From: RGIG5579 sp045597125
GTDB taxonomy: Bacteria; Bacillota; Clostridia; Oscillospirales; SIG627
DNA: 64,000 nt
Direction of reading: 5' to 3'
Assembly (NCBI GenBank): GCA_045597125.1
Contig: JAZODR010000038.1
Location: 38,475 to 102,474, forward strand
Shown here: piece after piece, positions 1-9,348 of the stretch
How the letters are laid out: the number at the start of each line of letters is the position of its first letter
Numbering within the stretch: the first letter of the stretch is position 1
The notes under the pieces: generated by a model
Database searches by the model: none
Seen by the model: the letters and a program-made list of their open reading frames with translations, nothing else
What the model was told of the DNA's origin: nothing
Made by a program: the position numbers and the translations under genes

Positions 1-542
1 ATCGTAAAAATATTGAATCCCTTTTGGGCGTACAATGCCGCGGCTTTGCTTATCCCTTTGGCCCTACCGATGAGAAAACCGTAGAAGCATTGAAGGTGTG
101 CGGTTTCCGATATGCCAGAGTGACGCAAAGTACCCATCAATTCTCTTTGCCCGAGGATCCGTATCGCTGGAGATGCACTGCAACACATTCTTATCCTGCT
201 TTGATGGAGGATGCACATGCCTTTTTGGAAGTGCCCAGAAAATACGGCAAGGTGCCGAATCTGTTCTCCGTTTGGGGACATAGCTACGAATTTGTCGATG
301 CTGACAACTGGAATGTGATCGAGGAGCTTTTTGCCTATATCGGGGGAAGAGAAGACATCTGGTATTGTACCAATATTGAGTTTTTCAATCTTTTGAGGGC
401 ATACAGAAGCCTTGAGTATTTTGTAGATCAGAGCAAGGTTTATAATCCCACCGCGATTCCCGTTGAGCTATCCGTGTTCCACAGTGCTGAGGATTGGCGA
501 AGTGTTATCGTACAACCCGGCGAGACTGTCGATTTAGATTAA
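1..542 (+). CDS. Polysaccharide deacetylase family protein, C-terminal part (cut by window edge)
   Basis: The frame is open from the first bases of the window with no stop, so the gene begins upstream; the TTG at 24 is internal and I do not take it as the start. The residues AYPFG, followed by a Thr/Leu-rich helix and a GFRYAR strand, are typical of the late part of a NodB-like deacetylase barrel, which removes acetyl groups from amino sugars. The metal-binding Asp/His/His motifs would lie upstream and cannot be checked. A C-terminal stretch of about 60 residues follows the barrel. It ends 25 bases before glyA with no visible terminator, so the two are probably co-transcribed. Substrate unknown. 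Confidence 0.7.
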   Translation, partial: RKNIESLLGVQCRGFAYPFGPTDEKTVEALKVCGFRYARVTQSTHQFSLPEDPYRWRCTATHSYPALMEDAHAFLEVPRKYGKVPNLFSVWGHSYEFVDADNWNVIEELFAYIGGREDIWYCTNIEFFNLLRAYRSLEYFVDQSKVYNPTAIPVELSVFHSAEDWRSVIVQPGETVDLD

Positions 543-567
543 GATTTTAGAAAAGGAGAATATAGAT

Positions 568-1809
568 ATGAATTTTTTTGATGAATTGAAGCAGTATGAC
601 CAGGAGCTTTTTGCAGCTTGTGACCGTGAACTTACCCGTCAAAGACACAACATTGAGCTGATTGCCTCCGAGAATATCGTTTCCAAGGCGGTTCTTCTGG
701 CTGCAGGAACCGTTTTGACCAATAAGTATGCCGAGGGATATCCCGCCAAGCGTTATTACGGTGGATGTGAGCATATTGACGAGGTGGAAACTCTTGCCAT
801 TGAGCGAGCAAAGAAGCTCTTCGGTGCAGATCATGCTAATGTTCAGCCTCATTGTGGTGCTTCTGCAAACCTTGCCGTATTTCTTGCGCTGGTTCAGCCA
901 GGCGAGACCGTTATGGGTCTTTCTCTTGCTCACGGAGGACATCTTTCCCACGGTTCTCCTGCAAATATTTCCGGCAAGTATTACAATATCGTATCTTACG
1001 GTGTGGATGAAAAGAGCGAGGTTCTGGATTATGAAGCTATCCGTGCAATGGCACTGGAATGCAAGCCCAAGATGATCATTGCAGGTGCGTCTGCCTACTC
1101 TCGTACCATTGATTTTGAGAAGCTCGGTCAGATCGCCAAGGAAGTGGGCGCATACTATATGGTGGATATGGCGCACATTGCAGGTCTTGTTGCTGCAGGG
1201 CTTCATCCTTCTCCTGTGCCTTTCGCTGACGTGGTTACCACCACTACCCACAAGACTCTCCGCGGTCCTCGCGGTGGATTGATCCTGTGCAAGGAAGAAC
1301 TTGCCAAGACCATTGATAAGGCGGTATTCCCCGGTCTTCAGGGCGGTCCTTTGGAGCATATTATTGCCGCAAAGGCAGTCTCTTTTGCCGAGGCAATGAA
1401 GCCTGAATTTGTAGAATATCAGAAGAAGGTTGTCGAAAATGCTTCCACCTTGGCTAAGGCCATGGAAAAGGTAGGATTCCGCGTGGTTTCCGGAGGAACG
1501 GATAACCATCTGATGCTTATTGATTTGCGCAACTTCGGTGTTACCGGTAAGGAAATGCAACATCGCCTTGATCAGGTTCATATTACGGTCAATAAGAATG
1601 CCATTCCCGATGATCCCGAAAGCCCATTTGTTACCAGCGGTATCCGTCTTGGTACTCCCGCTGTAACCACTCGTGGTTTTGGTGTTGAGGAAATGGAGAA
1701 GATTGCTCATTGGATTTGTGATATTGCTACCGATTTTGAAGGAAATCGCGAAAGAGTTTCCGCCGAGGTTATGGCACTTTGTGAGAAATTCCCCATTTAC
1801 GAGGACTGA
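568..1809 (+). CDS. glyA: Serine hydroxymethyltransferase
   Basis: This 413-residue PLP enzyme interconverts serine plus tetrahydrofolate with glycine plus methylene-tetrahydrofolate in the cytoplasm, supplying one-carbon units. The length is normal for the family. The N-terminal IELIASENIVS block, the NKYAEGYPAKRYYGGC block and the PLP-lysine motif TTTTHKTLRGPRGG are all present, with the Schiff-base lysine near residue 229. The start at 568 has a good ribosome site (AAAAGGAGA). The stop lies one base before the rdgB start, so the two genes are translationally close and surely in one operon. No frameshift or missing residue was noticed. Confidence 0.97.
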   Translation: MNFFDELKQYDQELFAACDRELTRQRHNIELIASENIVSKAVLLAAGTVLTNKYAEGYPAKRYYGGCEHIDEVETLAIERAKKLFGADHANVQPHCGASANLAVFLALVQPGETVMGLSLAHGGHLSHGSPANISGKYYNIVSYGVDEKSEVLDYEAIRAMALECKPKMIIAGASAYSRTIDFEKLGQIAKEVGAYYMVDMAHIAGLVAAGLHPSPVPFADVVTTTTHKTLRGPRGGLILCKEELAKTIDKAVFPGLQGGPLEHIIAAKAVSFAEAMKPEFVEYQKKVVENASTLAKAMEKVGFRVVSGGTDNHLMLIDLRNFGVTGKEMQHRLDQVHITVNKNAIPDDPESPFVTSGIRLGTPAVTTRGFGVEEMEKIAHWICDIATDFEGNRERVSAEVMALCEKFPIYED

Positions 1810-1810
1810 T

Positions 1811-2383
1811 ATGAAATTGATCATTGCTTCCGGCAATAGCGGAAAGCTTCGTGAGATTCGTACCATTTTGGGCGATAAATTCGATGAGATTGTTTCTATG
1901 AAGGAAGCGGGTATTGACCATGAAACCGTGGAGGATGGTGCTACCTTCTTGGAAAACGCGCAGAAAAAAGCGCGTGAAATTGCCGAAATTTCCGGCTGTG
2001 CTGCTCTGGCGGATGATAGTGGTATTTGTGTGGATGCCCTCGGCGGAGCTCCCGGTATCTATTCTGCAAGATTTTGCGGCAGACATGGCGACGATGAGGC
2101 CAACAACCGTCTTTTAATCGAAAAATTGCACGATGTGCAGCAGCGTACTGCTCATTATGCTTGTGCAGTTTCTCTGGCTTTTCCTGATGGCTCGGAGCTT
2201 CATGCCGAAGGCTTTCTTTATGGCGAAATTGTTGATGAGCCTTGTGGCAGCGGCGGATTTGGCTATGACCCCTACTTTTATCTACCAGCCTATGGTTGTA
2301 CCGCTGCTGAGCTTTCTGCTGAAGAAAAAAATAAAATCAGTCATAGAGCAGAGGCTTTGAAAAAATTATTAAAGCTTTTGTAA
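1811..2383 (+). CDS. rdgB: XTP/dITP diphosphatase (RdgB/HAM1 family)
   Basis: A house-cleaning pyrophosphatase of 190 residues that hydrolyses non-canonical purine triphosphates (dITP, XTP) so they are not built into nucleic acid. The N-terminal IIASGNSGKLREI, the LADDSGICVDALGGAPGIYSAR block and the GFGYDPYF block are diagnostic. I chose the ATG at 1811, one base after the glyA stop, because it begins directly at the family N-terminus; the frame is open further upstream inside glyA but that part has no similarity. A bidirectional hairpin follows the stop. Confidence 0.95.
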   Translation: MKLIIASGNSGKLREIRTILGDKFDEIVSMKEAGIDHETVEDGATFLENAQKKAREIAEISGCAALADDSGICVDALGGAPGIYSARFCGRHGDDEANNRLLIEKLHDVQQRTAHYACAVSLAFPDGSELHAEGFLYGEIVDEPCGSGGFGYDPYFYLPAYGCTAAELSAEEKNKISHRAEALKKLLKLL

Positions 2384-2397
2384 AGAGCGTGAAAAAA

Positions 2398-2429
2398 GGA
2401 ACTGTTTCCTAGAAACAGTTCCTTTTTTT
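2398..2429. terminator. Bidirectional terminator between rdgB and the flippase gene
   Basis: Perfect 11-bp stem (GGAACTGTTTC with its complement) around a 3-base loop, followed by seven T on the plus strand and preceded by six A, which give a T-tract on the minus strand. It can end both convergent transcripts. Confidence 0.9.
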
Positions 2430-4091
2430 CTATGCTTTCAGAAGATGTACTTTAATCAAAAGGTTTAAGATGGTTTTTCCTTTGGGAAGTTGTAGAACGT
2501 CTTCTTTCTTAAACCCGCCGCAACGGAAGAGGATAATCATGTAAACGGGTGCAGCGCATAGGATTCCGATTAGGGTTGCAAGACTTGCAGAGAAGGGAGC
2601 AAGGAGCAAATAAACTCCGCCTGCCGTAGCTCCGCAAACTGCGGCGGCAATCAGAGGAATCATAAGCGTTTTTTTAAAATCCAGTCGATAATGCAGAAAG
2701 TGCGACAAGAAAAACATATTAAACACAAACATTACCAGATAACAAAGCAGGGTAGAAAGGGGGATTCCCAGATGCCCGATTTGCGGGATTCCGATGAGGA
2801 TCCAAATGGTAAGTGCTTTGGTAATAACACCGCAGCAGGTGGAGAGAATGCTCTTTCTTTCGTGTCCGCTTGCTTGCAGGACGGCGGCGCTGACGGTGAT
2901 CAGTCCCGAAAAAGCAATGGCGGGAGCGATTATGGTAAGCATCGTACCTGCCACATCATTGGAAAAGAATGCAGTACCTGCAGAATTGGTAAAGATTTCG
3001 CTATTTCCCGAGAACAAAAGATGGACGATAGGCTTTGCCATGATGCCAATGCCGAAAGCGCATGGCAGACAGATTGCGCCTACAATACGGAAAGTGAAAT
3101 CAATGGTCTTCTTTAATTCTTCAATATTGCCTTTTGCACCTGCACCGGAGATGGCGGGAATGATACTAATGGCAAAGGGCTGAACGATGGTGGTGGGGAG
3201 ATTGAAGAGGGTAATGGATTTTGCCATATAGGCACCGTAAATCGCCATTGCAAGTTCACTTATATTGCCTGAAAAATAACTGATACCCACACAAGCTTCG
3301 TTGAGGCGTTTGACAGCCAGCATAGAGTCGATAACGCTGGTCATGCTCATAATACTGGAGGAAATGGTAATGGGGATGGCGATGGCAATCAATTCCTTGG
3401 CAATGGATTTTCCCGAGCGAGGATGATCGGTAAGACCAACCTGGCGATCCCGCTTTGCAACGGCCTTTGCGAAGGTCATATACAGGGCAGAAAGAATCAC
3501 GCCTAAGGTAACACCGCTGAGAGCAAAAGAAGCTACAACGGGTGCGCTGTACCCTTGGCGGTTTGCAAAAATACCTGCAAACAAACCAAGTCCCAGCTTT
3601 CCCATCACCTCGATTACCTGTGAGACCGCGGTGGGAATCATATTCTGATTTCCTTGAAAATATCCGCGAATGCAGGATACCAAACAAATGAAGAACATAA
3701 TGGGGGAAATGGTGCGGATACAAATGGAAAGCTCATGGCTTTGCGTAATGTCTGCTAAAGTGTTTGCACCAAAAAACAGAATGCCCGTTCCCAAAAGTCC
3801 AATGGCTACAAAGATCAATAGGCTGACTCGATAAATCTGTTCTGCTTCACCCTGCTTTTTCTTGGCGAGGGCGGAGGAGACCATACGGGAAATGGCAACC
3901 GGAAGACCCGCGGTAGAAATGAGAAAGCAAACGGAGTAAATAGAATAGGCAGAGCCGAAATATCCCATTGCAGCATCGCCAATTACATTGGAAAGGGGGA
4001 TTTTGAAAAGCGCACCTGCGACTTTGACAATGATGTTGGAAAGCATCAGAATTAAAGCGCCGTGAACGAAATTTTGCTTTTTTTGTGACAT
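2430..4091 (-). CDS. MOP-superfamily polysaccharide/lipid flippase (SpoVB/MurJ-like)
   Basis: A 553-residue polytopic membrane protein with about 14 hydrophobic segments. It starts with the family-typical short hydrophilic N-terminus followed by GALILMLSNIIVKVAGALFKIPLSNVIG and the STAGLPVAISRMV block. This places it in the oligosaccharide/lipid-linked exporter branch that includes SpoVB and YtgP/MurJ. The likely role is moving a lipid-linked cell-wall precursor across the membrane; sequence alone does not separate a lipid II flippase from a sporulation-specific one. It is the last gene of the relA-dtd-hemZ-kinase operon, 9 bases after the kinase gene, with a TAAGGAGA ribosome site. It ends in the shared terminator at 2398-2429. 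Confidence 0.85.
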   Translation of the reverse strand: MSQKKQNFVHGALILMLSNIIVKVAGALFKIPLSNVIGDAAMGYFGSAYSIYSVCFLISTAGLPVAISRMVSSALAKKKQGEAEQIYRVSLLIFVAIGLLGTGILFFGANTLADITQSHELSICIRTISPIMFFICLVSCIRGYFQGNQNMIPTAVSQVIEVMGKLGLGLFAGIFANRQGYSAPVVASFALSGVTLGVILSALYMTFAKAVAKRDRQVGLTDHPRSGKSIAKELIAIAIPITISSSIMSMTSVIDSMLAVKRLNEACVGISYFSGNISELAMAIYGAYMAKSITLFNLPTTIVQPFAISIIPAISGAGAKGNIEELKKTIDFTFRIVGAICLPCAFGIGIMAKPIVHLLFSGNSEIFTNSAGTAFFSNDVAGTMLTIIAPAIAFSGLITVSAAVLQASGHERKSILSTCCGVITKALTIWILIGIPQIGHLGIPLSTLLCYLVMFVFNMFFLSHFLHYRLDFKKTLMIPLIAAAVCGATAGGVYLLLAPFSASLATLIGILCAAPVYMIILFRCGGFKKEDVLQLPKGKTILNLLIKVHLLKA

Positions 4092-4100
4092 AATGTCTCC

Positions 4101-5003
4101 TTAATCAAGAAATTCCTTTAAAACAGAGCCTTGCGGTACCAAGGATTCGGGTAGGGATGGGAAGAATTGCAGATCTTTTAAAATACGCCTTGCCCTTGGG
4201 TAAAGACGGCTTTCTTCCGTTACCGTCTTTAATAGGTCTATAACCTCTTCTTTTTCAACTGAGATTTCGTAAGAGAAGCTGGAGGATATGGTGTAAAAAG
4301 CATTTTTGCGAAATGGGTGTAAGATCTCTTTTTCCGCTTCAACAACGTTTTCCCAAAGTTTTTCTGTCAGCTCGGGTGAAGCTCCTCGGTGCTTGTAATC
4401 GCGGATTAGTCTTCTGCAAAAGCGGATACGCTCGGGGGAAAATACCCCGCCTCCTACTCTGCTTTGGACGGATTTTGTTACGTCCAAATAAAAACAAAGA
4501 TAGGGCTCATTTTTTGGCATTCCCTCAAGAATTACGTCGTTAAGCGCATGAATTCCTTCCAAAAGAAAGACATCGTAATGCTCGGGAGAGATCATTTGTG
4601 TACATAGAATGCGCTTTCCGCTGATAAAATCATAACCCGGCAAGGGGGTTCTGCTTGAACGGCTTAAGCTTTGAAGCGTTTCTATGATTAAAGCGGAATC
4701 CGTGTGGGAAAATGCATCGTAGTTGGGCTCTCCGTCTTCATTTTTCGGTGCATATTCCTTATCAAAGAAAAAATCGTCGGTGGAAAAGGCGAGAACCTTC
4801 TTGCCTTCCTGTTCCAAGGCTTTGCTCAGACAGTATGCGGTGGTGGATTTTCCGCTGCAGCTGGGACCTGCCAAAAAAACGAATCGAACCTTTTTTTCCA
4901 CAATGCTTTGAGCGGCAAAGCGGATTTGTTCTTTGTATTTTTCTTCTTCACACCGGATCAAGTCCGTTGCAGATAATAAATCTTCCGCTTGGAAAATCAA
5001 CAT
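4101..5003 (-). CDS. Uridine kinase-like P-loop NTPase
   Basis: A 300-residue soluble kinase. The Walker A motif GPSCSGKST lies near residue 47. The motif FSTDDFFFD, with the substrate-facing acidic residues, follows about 25 residues later, and FLLEGIHALND resembles the Walker B region of uridine kinases and phosphoribulokinases. This arrangement matches the Udk/PRK family, but the protein is longer than classic Udk (about 210 residues), with extra sequence at both ends. Similar domains in Clostridia are annotated as uridine kinase without proof of substrate. The start has an AAAGGAGAAA ribosome site. The gene sits between hemZ (14 bases upstream) and the flippase. Confidence 0.8.
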   Translation of the reverse strand: MLIFQAEDLLSATDLIRCEEEKYKEQIRFAAQSIVEKKVRFVFLAGPSCSGKSTTAYCLSKALEQEGKKVLAFSTDDFFFDKEYAPKNEDGEPNYDAFSHTDSALIIETLQSLSRSSRTPLPGYDFISGKRILCTQMISPEHYDVFLLEGIHALNDVILEGMPKNEPYLCFYLDVTKSVQSRVGGGVFSPERIRFCRRLIRDYKHRGASPELTEKLWENVVEAEKEILHPFRKNAFYTISSSFSYEISVEKEEVIDLLKTVTEESRLYPRARRILKDLQFFPSLPESLVPQGSVLKEFLD

Positions 5004-5017
5004 AGCGGCTTTCTCCT

Positions 5018-6427
5018 TTATAAATGCTTGCGCATATCATTCAATCGTTTATCAAGCTCTTCGGGATGAGCAAGGTATTCAAAGGGGTATTTGAATCCGG
5101 GAAAACGGTGAATGCGATCTTCCTTTGCCTTTGGCAAAAGTTTTCCGATTCCTCCTGCGCCGCAGGCAAAAATATCGCATAAATCTTCCATCATAGCAAG
5201 ATTGTAAATACCTAAGGAGCCACATTTGGCAAAGCCTGTGTTTTCCAAATCGGCAGCGGAATTTTTTTGCCTGTATAAATAATATGGTTTCAGGCCGTCA
5301 TTTATACAAATCTTGTGCGCCTGTGCCATAGCATCTTGCCATGATTTTATTTCTTCAGGTAAACGAGCGCCTGTGGCGGCGCGTTTTCGGCATAGAGCGT
5401 GAAGGGTGATTTCTTGCGGGGAAAGCATAAGTACTTCTTTTAAGGAATCGAGAAAATCCTCAGGCGATTCTCCTTCCAATCCCGCAATCAAATCGCAGTT
5501 GACGGAAGAAAAATTATAGGCTTTGGCAAGTTCCATTGCGCGGTAAAATTCTTTCGTGGTGTGACTGCGCCCAATGCGGCTAAGAGTCCGGTCTTTCATT
5601 GTCTGTGGATTGATGCTGATGCGCTCTACTCCAAGCTTTTTCAGTACGGCAAGTTTTTCTTTTGTCACCGTGTCGGGTCTTCCTATTTCTACGGAAAATT
5701 CTCTTAAAAAGGAAGTGTCAAAGAATTTATGTACTGTGGTTAATACCGCTTCCATTTGAGAATCAGAGAGGATTCCCGGCGTACCCCCGCCCATATATAC
5801 GGCGGAAAGTTTGCGCCCTGCTTCTTGCATCAGCGCGGCGGTCTTGCGAATCTCCACTTGCATTTTTTCTATATATTGTGGAATCAGAGCAAGATGTGCG
5901 GGTGCCGCAGAGGAGATAAAAGAACAGTAACTGCATCGAGTGGGGCAAAAAGGAATGGAAAGGTAAAGCATTGCATCATTTTTGGAAAGAGTCCTTTCAA
6001 AGGAAAGCTCGGTTTCACAAAGTTTAAGCAAAAGCTCTGCTTTTTCTTCGGAAACCAAAAATTCTTCTCGCAAAATGTACTTTGTTTCTTGTGTGTTAAA
6101 TCCGTTTTTGCGGTAAAATACAGGAACCTTTACGGGACGAACTCCAAACAAAAGCCCGTAAGGAGGAATATAATCGGTAAAAGCTTTTGCGGCTTGTGCA
6201 AAAGCTTGTGCGAAAGCGATATTCTCCGCCCGTGAAAATTCTTTGTGAACAGCAAGATTTATGGTGGCAAAGCCTTCTTTTGTTCGTTTATTCTTTATCG
6301 AAACGGTAACGTTGGCATCATCTGACGTTGCGCAGATCGTAAAATCTTCTGCTTGTTCATGAAAAAAGAGTGTTGCCAGATGGTATAAATTCAGGCGTTT
6401 TGCCTCGGTAGCGGCTTGAATCTCCAT
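5018..6427 (-). CDS. hemZ: Radical SAM coproporphyrinogen dehydrogenase-like protein HemZ
   Basis: A 469-residue radical SAM enzyme. The cluster motif FCPTRCSYCSF (CxxxCxxC) lies near residue 160, preceded by the LYLSIPF strand, and the SAM-binding YMGGGTPG follows. An N-terminal region of about 140 residues precedes the radical SAM core, as in HemZ rather than HemN/HemW. Family members are assigned to oxygen-independent oxidation of coproporphyrinogen III, but many clostridial hosts lack the rest of haem synthesis, so the true substrate is open. It begins one base after the dtd stop, inside the relA operon. Confidence 0.9.
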   Translation of the reverse strand: MEIQAATEAKRLNLYHLATLFFHEQAEDFTICATSDDANVTVSIKNKRTKEGFATINLAVHKEFSRAENIAFAQAFAQAAKAFTDYIPPYGLLFGVRPVKVPVFYRKNGFNTQETKYILREEFLVSEEKAELLLKLCETELSFERTLSKNDAMLYLSIPFCPTRCSYCSFISSAAPAHLALIPQYIEKMQVEIRKTAALMQEAGRKLSAVYMGGGTPGILSDSQMEAVLTTVHKFFDTSFLREFSVEIGRPDTVTKEKLAVLKKLGVERISINPQTMKDRTLSRIGRSHTTKEFYRAMELAKAYNFSSVNCDLIAGLEGESPEDFLDSLKEVLMLSPQEITLHALCRKRAATGARLPEEIKSWQDAMAQAHKICINDGLKPYYLYRQKNSAADLENTGFAKCGSLGIYNLAMMEDLCDIFACGAGGIGKLLPKAKEDRIHRFPGFKYPFEYLAHPEELDKRLNDMRKHL

Positions 6428-6428
6428 A

Positions 6429-6902
6429 TTACATCTTATCCGAATCTATCACGATGGTAATGGGGCCGTCGTTTATGATTTCCACCTTCATATCTCCTCC
6501 GAATACACCCGGGAAGACCCTTACGGCAGGGTCACCTTCTTCATGAAGGGCATCGGCTTCGGTTTGCATTCTTTCAAGAAAGTATTCGTATAGCTTTTTT
6601 GCAGGTTCGTATTTCATGCTTTGCATAAAATCGGGTCTGCGGGAGGAAAGATTGGCGTAAAGGGTGAAATTGGATACCACCAAAATATCCGCGCCCACCT
6701 TTAAAGCGGAAAGGTTCAGTTTTCCGTTGTCATCTTGAAAGATGCGCATTTTTAAGATTTTATCAATAATCTTGTCTGCTTCGCACTGTGTATCGTTTTG
6801 ATGCAGACCTAGCAGAATACACATACCCTTCCCACATTCGGATATGGTTTTCCCTTCGCAGGTGAGTAGCGACTTTTCGGTGATTTGGAGAACGGCTCTC
6901 AT
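6429..6902 (-). CDS. dtd: D-aminoacyl-tRNA deacylase
   Basis: A 157-residue homodimeric editing enzyme that removes D-amino acids (and glycine from tRNA-Ala) from mischarged tRNAs. The first catalytic motif, SQFTL in most homologues, reads SNFTLYA here. The cross-subunit GP motif region near the C-terminus reads NDGPITI, as expected. Length is normal, with a few extra residues. The ATG overlaps the relA stop by four bases (ATGA), a common pairing in Firmicutes, so translation is coupled. The Q-to-N change in the motif is the only deviation I see. Confidence 0.95.
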   Translation of the reverse strand: MRAVLQITEKSLLTCEGKTISECGKGMCILLGLHQNDTQCEADKIIDKILKMRIFQDDNGKLNLSALKVGADILVVSNFTLYANLSSRRPDFMQSMKYEPAKKLYEYFLERMQTEADALHEEGDPAVRVFPGVFGGDMKVEIINDGPITIVIDSDKM

Positions 6903-9100
6903 TTTTCTCCTCCTACCCGAATTTGCAGAATCTCTTTGTTTTTCTTTAATTTTTCCAAAATGGAATTTAAGTGATCTCTGCCTTTAATGCCGATGGTAAT
7001 CGACAAAAGGCTTGTCTGTTCGTTGGAGGTTTGGGTATTAATGGCGGAAATGGGAATACGCATTTCTGCAAGTGCTGTGGAAATGGATGCCATAACACCG
7101 ATTTTATCTGCTACAAGGAGCAAAAGGGTGGCATTGTAGGTGGTGTGACTCTTTTCCTCGCCTGCGTTTTGCGCCCAGGAAGCATTGATCCAGCGATCGC
7201 GCTCGGGACTTGCAAGTCCTGCTTTTGCGTGAGGACAGGAATACTTATGTACGGATACGCCATAGCCGCGCGTAATATAACCGATGATTTCGTCGCCGGG
7301 CAGGGGAGAGCAGCATTTGGCAAATTTTACTTGGCAGTTCTCCAGTCCTTCAATAATGACGCCGCTGCCGGACTTCTTTTGTTCTTTCTTTTGCGCTTGA
7401 GAGATTTGGGTTACCTCCAGGGAGGCAGGTGTATTTGCGGCGTGGCTACGCTCGATTTCGTCGTGAATCTTGGTGTGAATTTTGGAAAGGGCAATTCCGC
7501 CGTAGCCGATGGAATTATAAAGGTCGTCCAGACTTTCCAGACCGTGGCGTTTGCAAATGGTGAGCATAATGCGCTCTTTTTCTTCCTCGGGAAGACCCTT
7601 GCTGATTTTTTCAAACTCTTTATCTACCTCGGCTTTGGCGAGCTGGATATTTTCTTCTCTCTTTTCTTTCTTGTACCAGCCACGAATCTTGTTTTTCGCT
7701 TCGCCGCTTTTGACAATCTTAAGCCAGTCGCGGCTGGGACCTTTGGATGCGGAGGAGGTCAAAACTTCAATGATTTGACCCGTTTGCAAAACGGTGGTAA
7801 TGGGCGCAATGGCGCCGTTGATTTTGATTCCTACCATTTTGTTGCCTACACCGGAATGGATGGCATAGGCAAAATCAATTCCGCAAGAGCCCGTGGGAAG
7901 AGTGACTACATCTCCCTTGGGGGTGAAGACAAAGATTTCGTCTTCAAAAATATCAATCTTCAGAGGAGTCAGATACTCCTCGGAGTCCATGGATTTTTGT
8001 TCGCTTTCCAGAAGCATAGAAATCCACTCCAGCTTCTTGTTGATGCCCTCTCCGCTTTTTTGACCGCTCTTGTATTTCCAGTGGGCGGCAATACCGTATT
8101 CTGCAATCTGATGCATTTCCGTGGTTCGAATTTGCACCTCGAAGGGTACACCTGCCCGTCCGATGACCGTGGTATGCAAAGAACGGTAGTTATTGGGTTT
8201 GGGCGTGGAAATATAGTCCTTGAATCGGCCGGGCATAGAGTGATACATTTCGTGAATCAGACCCAGAGCAGTATAACAGGCAATTTCGGAATCCACAATA
8301 ATGCGCACTGCATAAAAGTCATAAATCTCGTCAAAGCTCTTGCTGGAACGGTACATTTTTCGGTAGATGGAGTAAATGCTCTTTACGCGTCCTTTAATGG
8401 AGTACTCTAATCCTTGCTCGGAAAGCTTTTCTCCGATTTCTTTTTTTATATTTTCAATAAAATTGCGGTTTTCGCCGTACTTGGTATCCACCCAATCGCA
8501 GATTTCCTCATATCCGATAGGATCTAGATATTGAAGTGCAAGGCTTTCCAATTCTTGCTTAATTCTTTGGATACCGAGTCTGTGAGCGAGGGGCGCATAA
8601 ACGTGCATCGTTTCCAGTGCGATCAAGCGCTGTTTTTCCTCAACGTGTGAGGAAAGGGTGCGCATATTGTGCAGTCTGTCGCAAAGTTTGATTAGAATTA
8701 CTCGGATGTCGCGGCTCATGGCCAGAAACATCTTTCTCAGGTTTTCAATATGCTCTTCTTCTTTGTCTTCAAACGGGATGGTAACCAGCTTGGTCAGACC
8801 ATCCACCAGAATCATTACGTCTCCGCCGAATTCTGTTTTGATGCCTTCCAGACTTGCGCCGTCACAATCCTCAACAATATCGTGAAGCAGAGCGGCGCAA
8901 ATGGCATCGGTGTCAAGGTTCAGCTCGGCGCAAATTTCCGCAACGGAAAGAGGGTGATAGATATACTCTTCACCCGATTTGCGGAATTGGCCGCGATGCG
9001 CCTGTTCAGCATAAACAAAGGCGCGCTGAATCTTTTCCGTATCGTATCGCTTTCCGCTTTCTTCCAAAAGTTTAAACAATTTTTCGGTCGAGGCTGACAT
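6899..9100 (-). CDS. relA: Bifunctional (p)ppGpp synthetase/hydrolase RelA/SpoT
   Basis: A 733-residue Rel protein, the long form that makes and degrades the stringent-response alarmone. In order: an HD hydrolase domain (HPLSVAEICAEL near residue 48, LLHDIVEDC near 70), a synthetase domain (IYSIYRKM, YDFYAVRIIV, NNYRSLHTTV, about 240-345), a TGS domain (DIFVFTPKGDVVTLP region, about 395-455), a helical/zinc-finger region with paired CC, and a C-terminal ACT domain (about 655-733). It heads a five-gene minus-strand operon. The ribosome site is AAGAGAAAGGG, and a consensus promoter lies at 9153-9181. Confidence 0.96.
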   Translation of the reverse strand: MSASTEKLFKLLEESGKRYDTEKIQRAFVYAEQAHRGQFRKSGEEYIYHPLSVAEICAELNLDTDAICAALLHDIVEDCDGASLEGIKTEFGGDVMILVDGLTKLVTIPFEDKEEEHIENLRKMFLAMSRDIRVILIKLCDRLHNMRTLSSHVEEKQRLIALETMHVYAPLAHRLGIQRIKQELESLALQYLDPIGYEEICDWVDTKYGENRNFIENIKKEIGEKLSEQGLEYSIKGRVKSIYSIYRKMYRSSKSFDEIYDFYAVRIIVDSEIACYTALGLIHEMYHSMPGRFKDYISTPKPNNYRSLHTTVIGRAGVPFEVQIRTTEMHQIAEYGIAAHWKYKSGQKSGEGINKKLEWISMLLESEQKSMDSEEYLTPLKIDIFEDEIFVFTPKGDVVTLPTGSCGIDFAYAIHSGVGNKMVGIKINGAIAPITTVLQTGQIIEVLTSSASKGPSRDWLKIVKSGEAKNKIRGWYKKEKREENIQLAKAEVDKEFEKISKGLPEEEKERIMLTICKRHGLESLDDLYNSIGYGGIALSKIHTKIHDEIERSHAANTPASLEVTQISQAQKKEQKKSGSGVIIEGLENCQVKFAKCCSPLPGDEIIGYITRGYGVSVHKYSCPHAKAGLASPERDRWINASWAQNAGEEKSHTTYNATLLLLVADKIGVMASISTALAEMRIPISAINTQTSNEQTSLLSITIGIKGRDHLNSILEKLKKNKEILQIRVGGEK

Positions 9101-9152
9101 TTACAAACCCTTTCTCTTCCAGTTGGATATAAAACACCTATTTTAATACTTT

Positions 9153-9181
9153 ATTATATAATATAAAAACAAAAATTACAA
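9153..9181 (-). promoter_or_regulatory. Sigma-A-type promoter for the relA operon
   Basis: On the minus strand TTGTAA (9176-9181) and TATAAT (9153-9158) are separated by 17 bases, about 50 bases upstream of the relA start. The surrounding DNA is very AT-rich. Confidence 0.75.
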
Positions 9182-9201
9182 GTCCCAATACCGTTTTTTT
9201 G

Positions 9202-9245
9202 AAAAAGAAACACCGTTTGTCTGATGACAAACGGTGTTTCTTTTT
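9202..9245. terminator. Terminator downstream of tRNA-Arg
   Basis: Perfect 15-bp stem (GAAACACCGTTTGTC at 9207-9221 and its complement at 9226-9240) with a TGAT loop. The flanking A-run and T-run make it able to act on either strand. Its obvious job is to end the minus-strand tRNA-Arg transcript ahead of the relA promoter. Confidence 0.85.
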
Positions 9246-9321
9246 GGCCCACCCTAAGAGATTCGAACTCCCAACCTTCAGAATCGGAATCTGATGCTCT
9301 ATCCAGTTGCGCTAAGGGTGG
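9245..9321 (-). tRNA. tRNA-Arg (anticodon CCG), CCA encoded
   Basis: A full cloverleaf is readable on the minus strand. The acceptor stem CCACCCT pairs with AGGGTGG. The anticodon stem TCAGA/TCTGA encloses loop TTCCGAT, giving anticodon CCG for the CGG codon, and the T-loop TTCGAAT is standard. Discriminator G is followed by a genomically encoded CCA (9247 down to 9245). The gene lies between the dead P-type ATPase gene and the terminator. Confidence 0.95.
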
Positions 9322-9348
9322 AAATCAAGTGCCGAAATCGGCACTTTT

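Noticed and set aside
547..1866. A 439-codon open frame on the minus strand opposite glyA
   Set aside because: It lies fully opposite a textbook glyA, has a low-complexity composition and resembles no family. It is a shadow of codon bias, as are similar antisense frames opposite topA, smc, leuS, asd, the surface protein and tkt.
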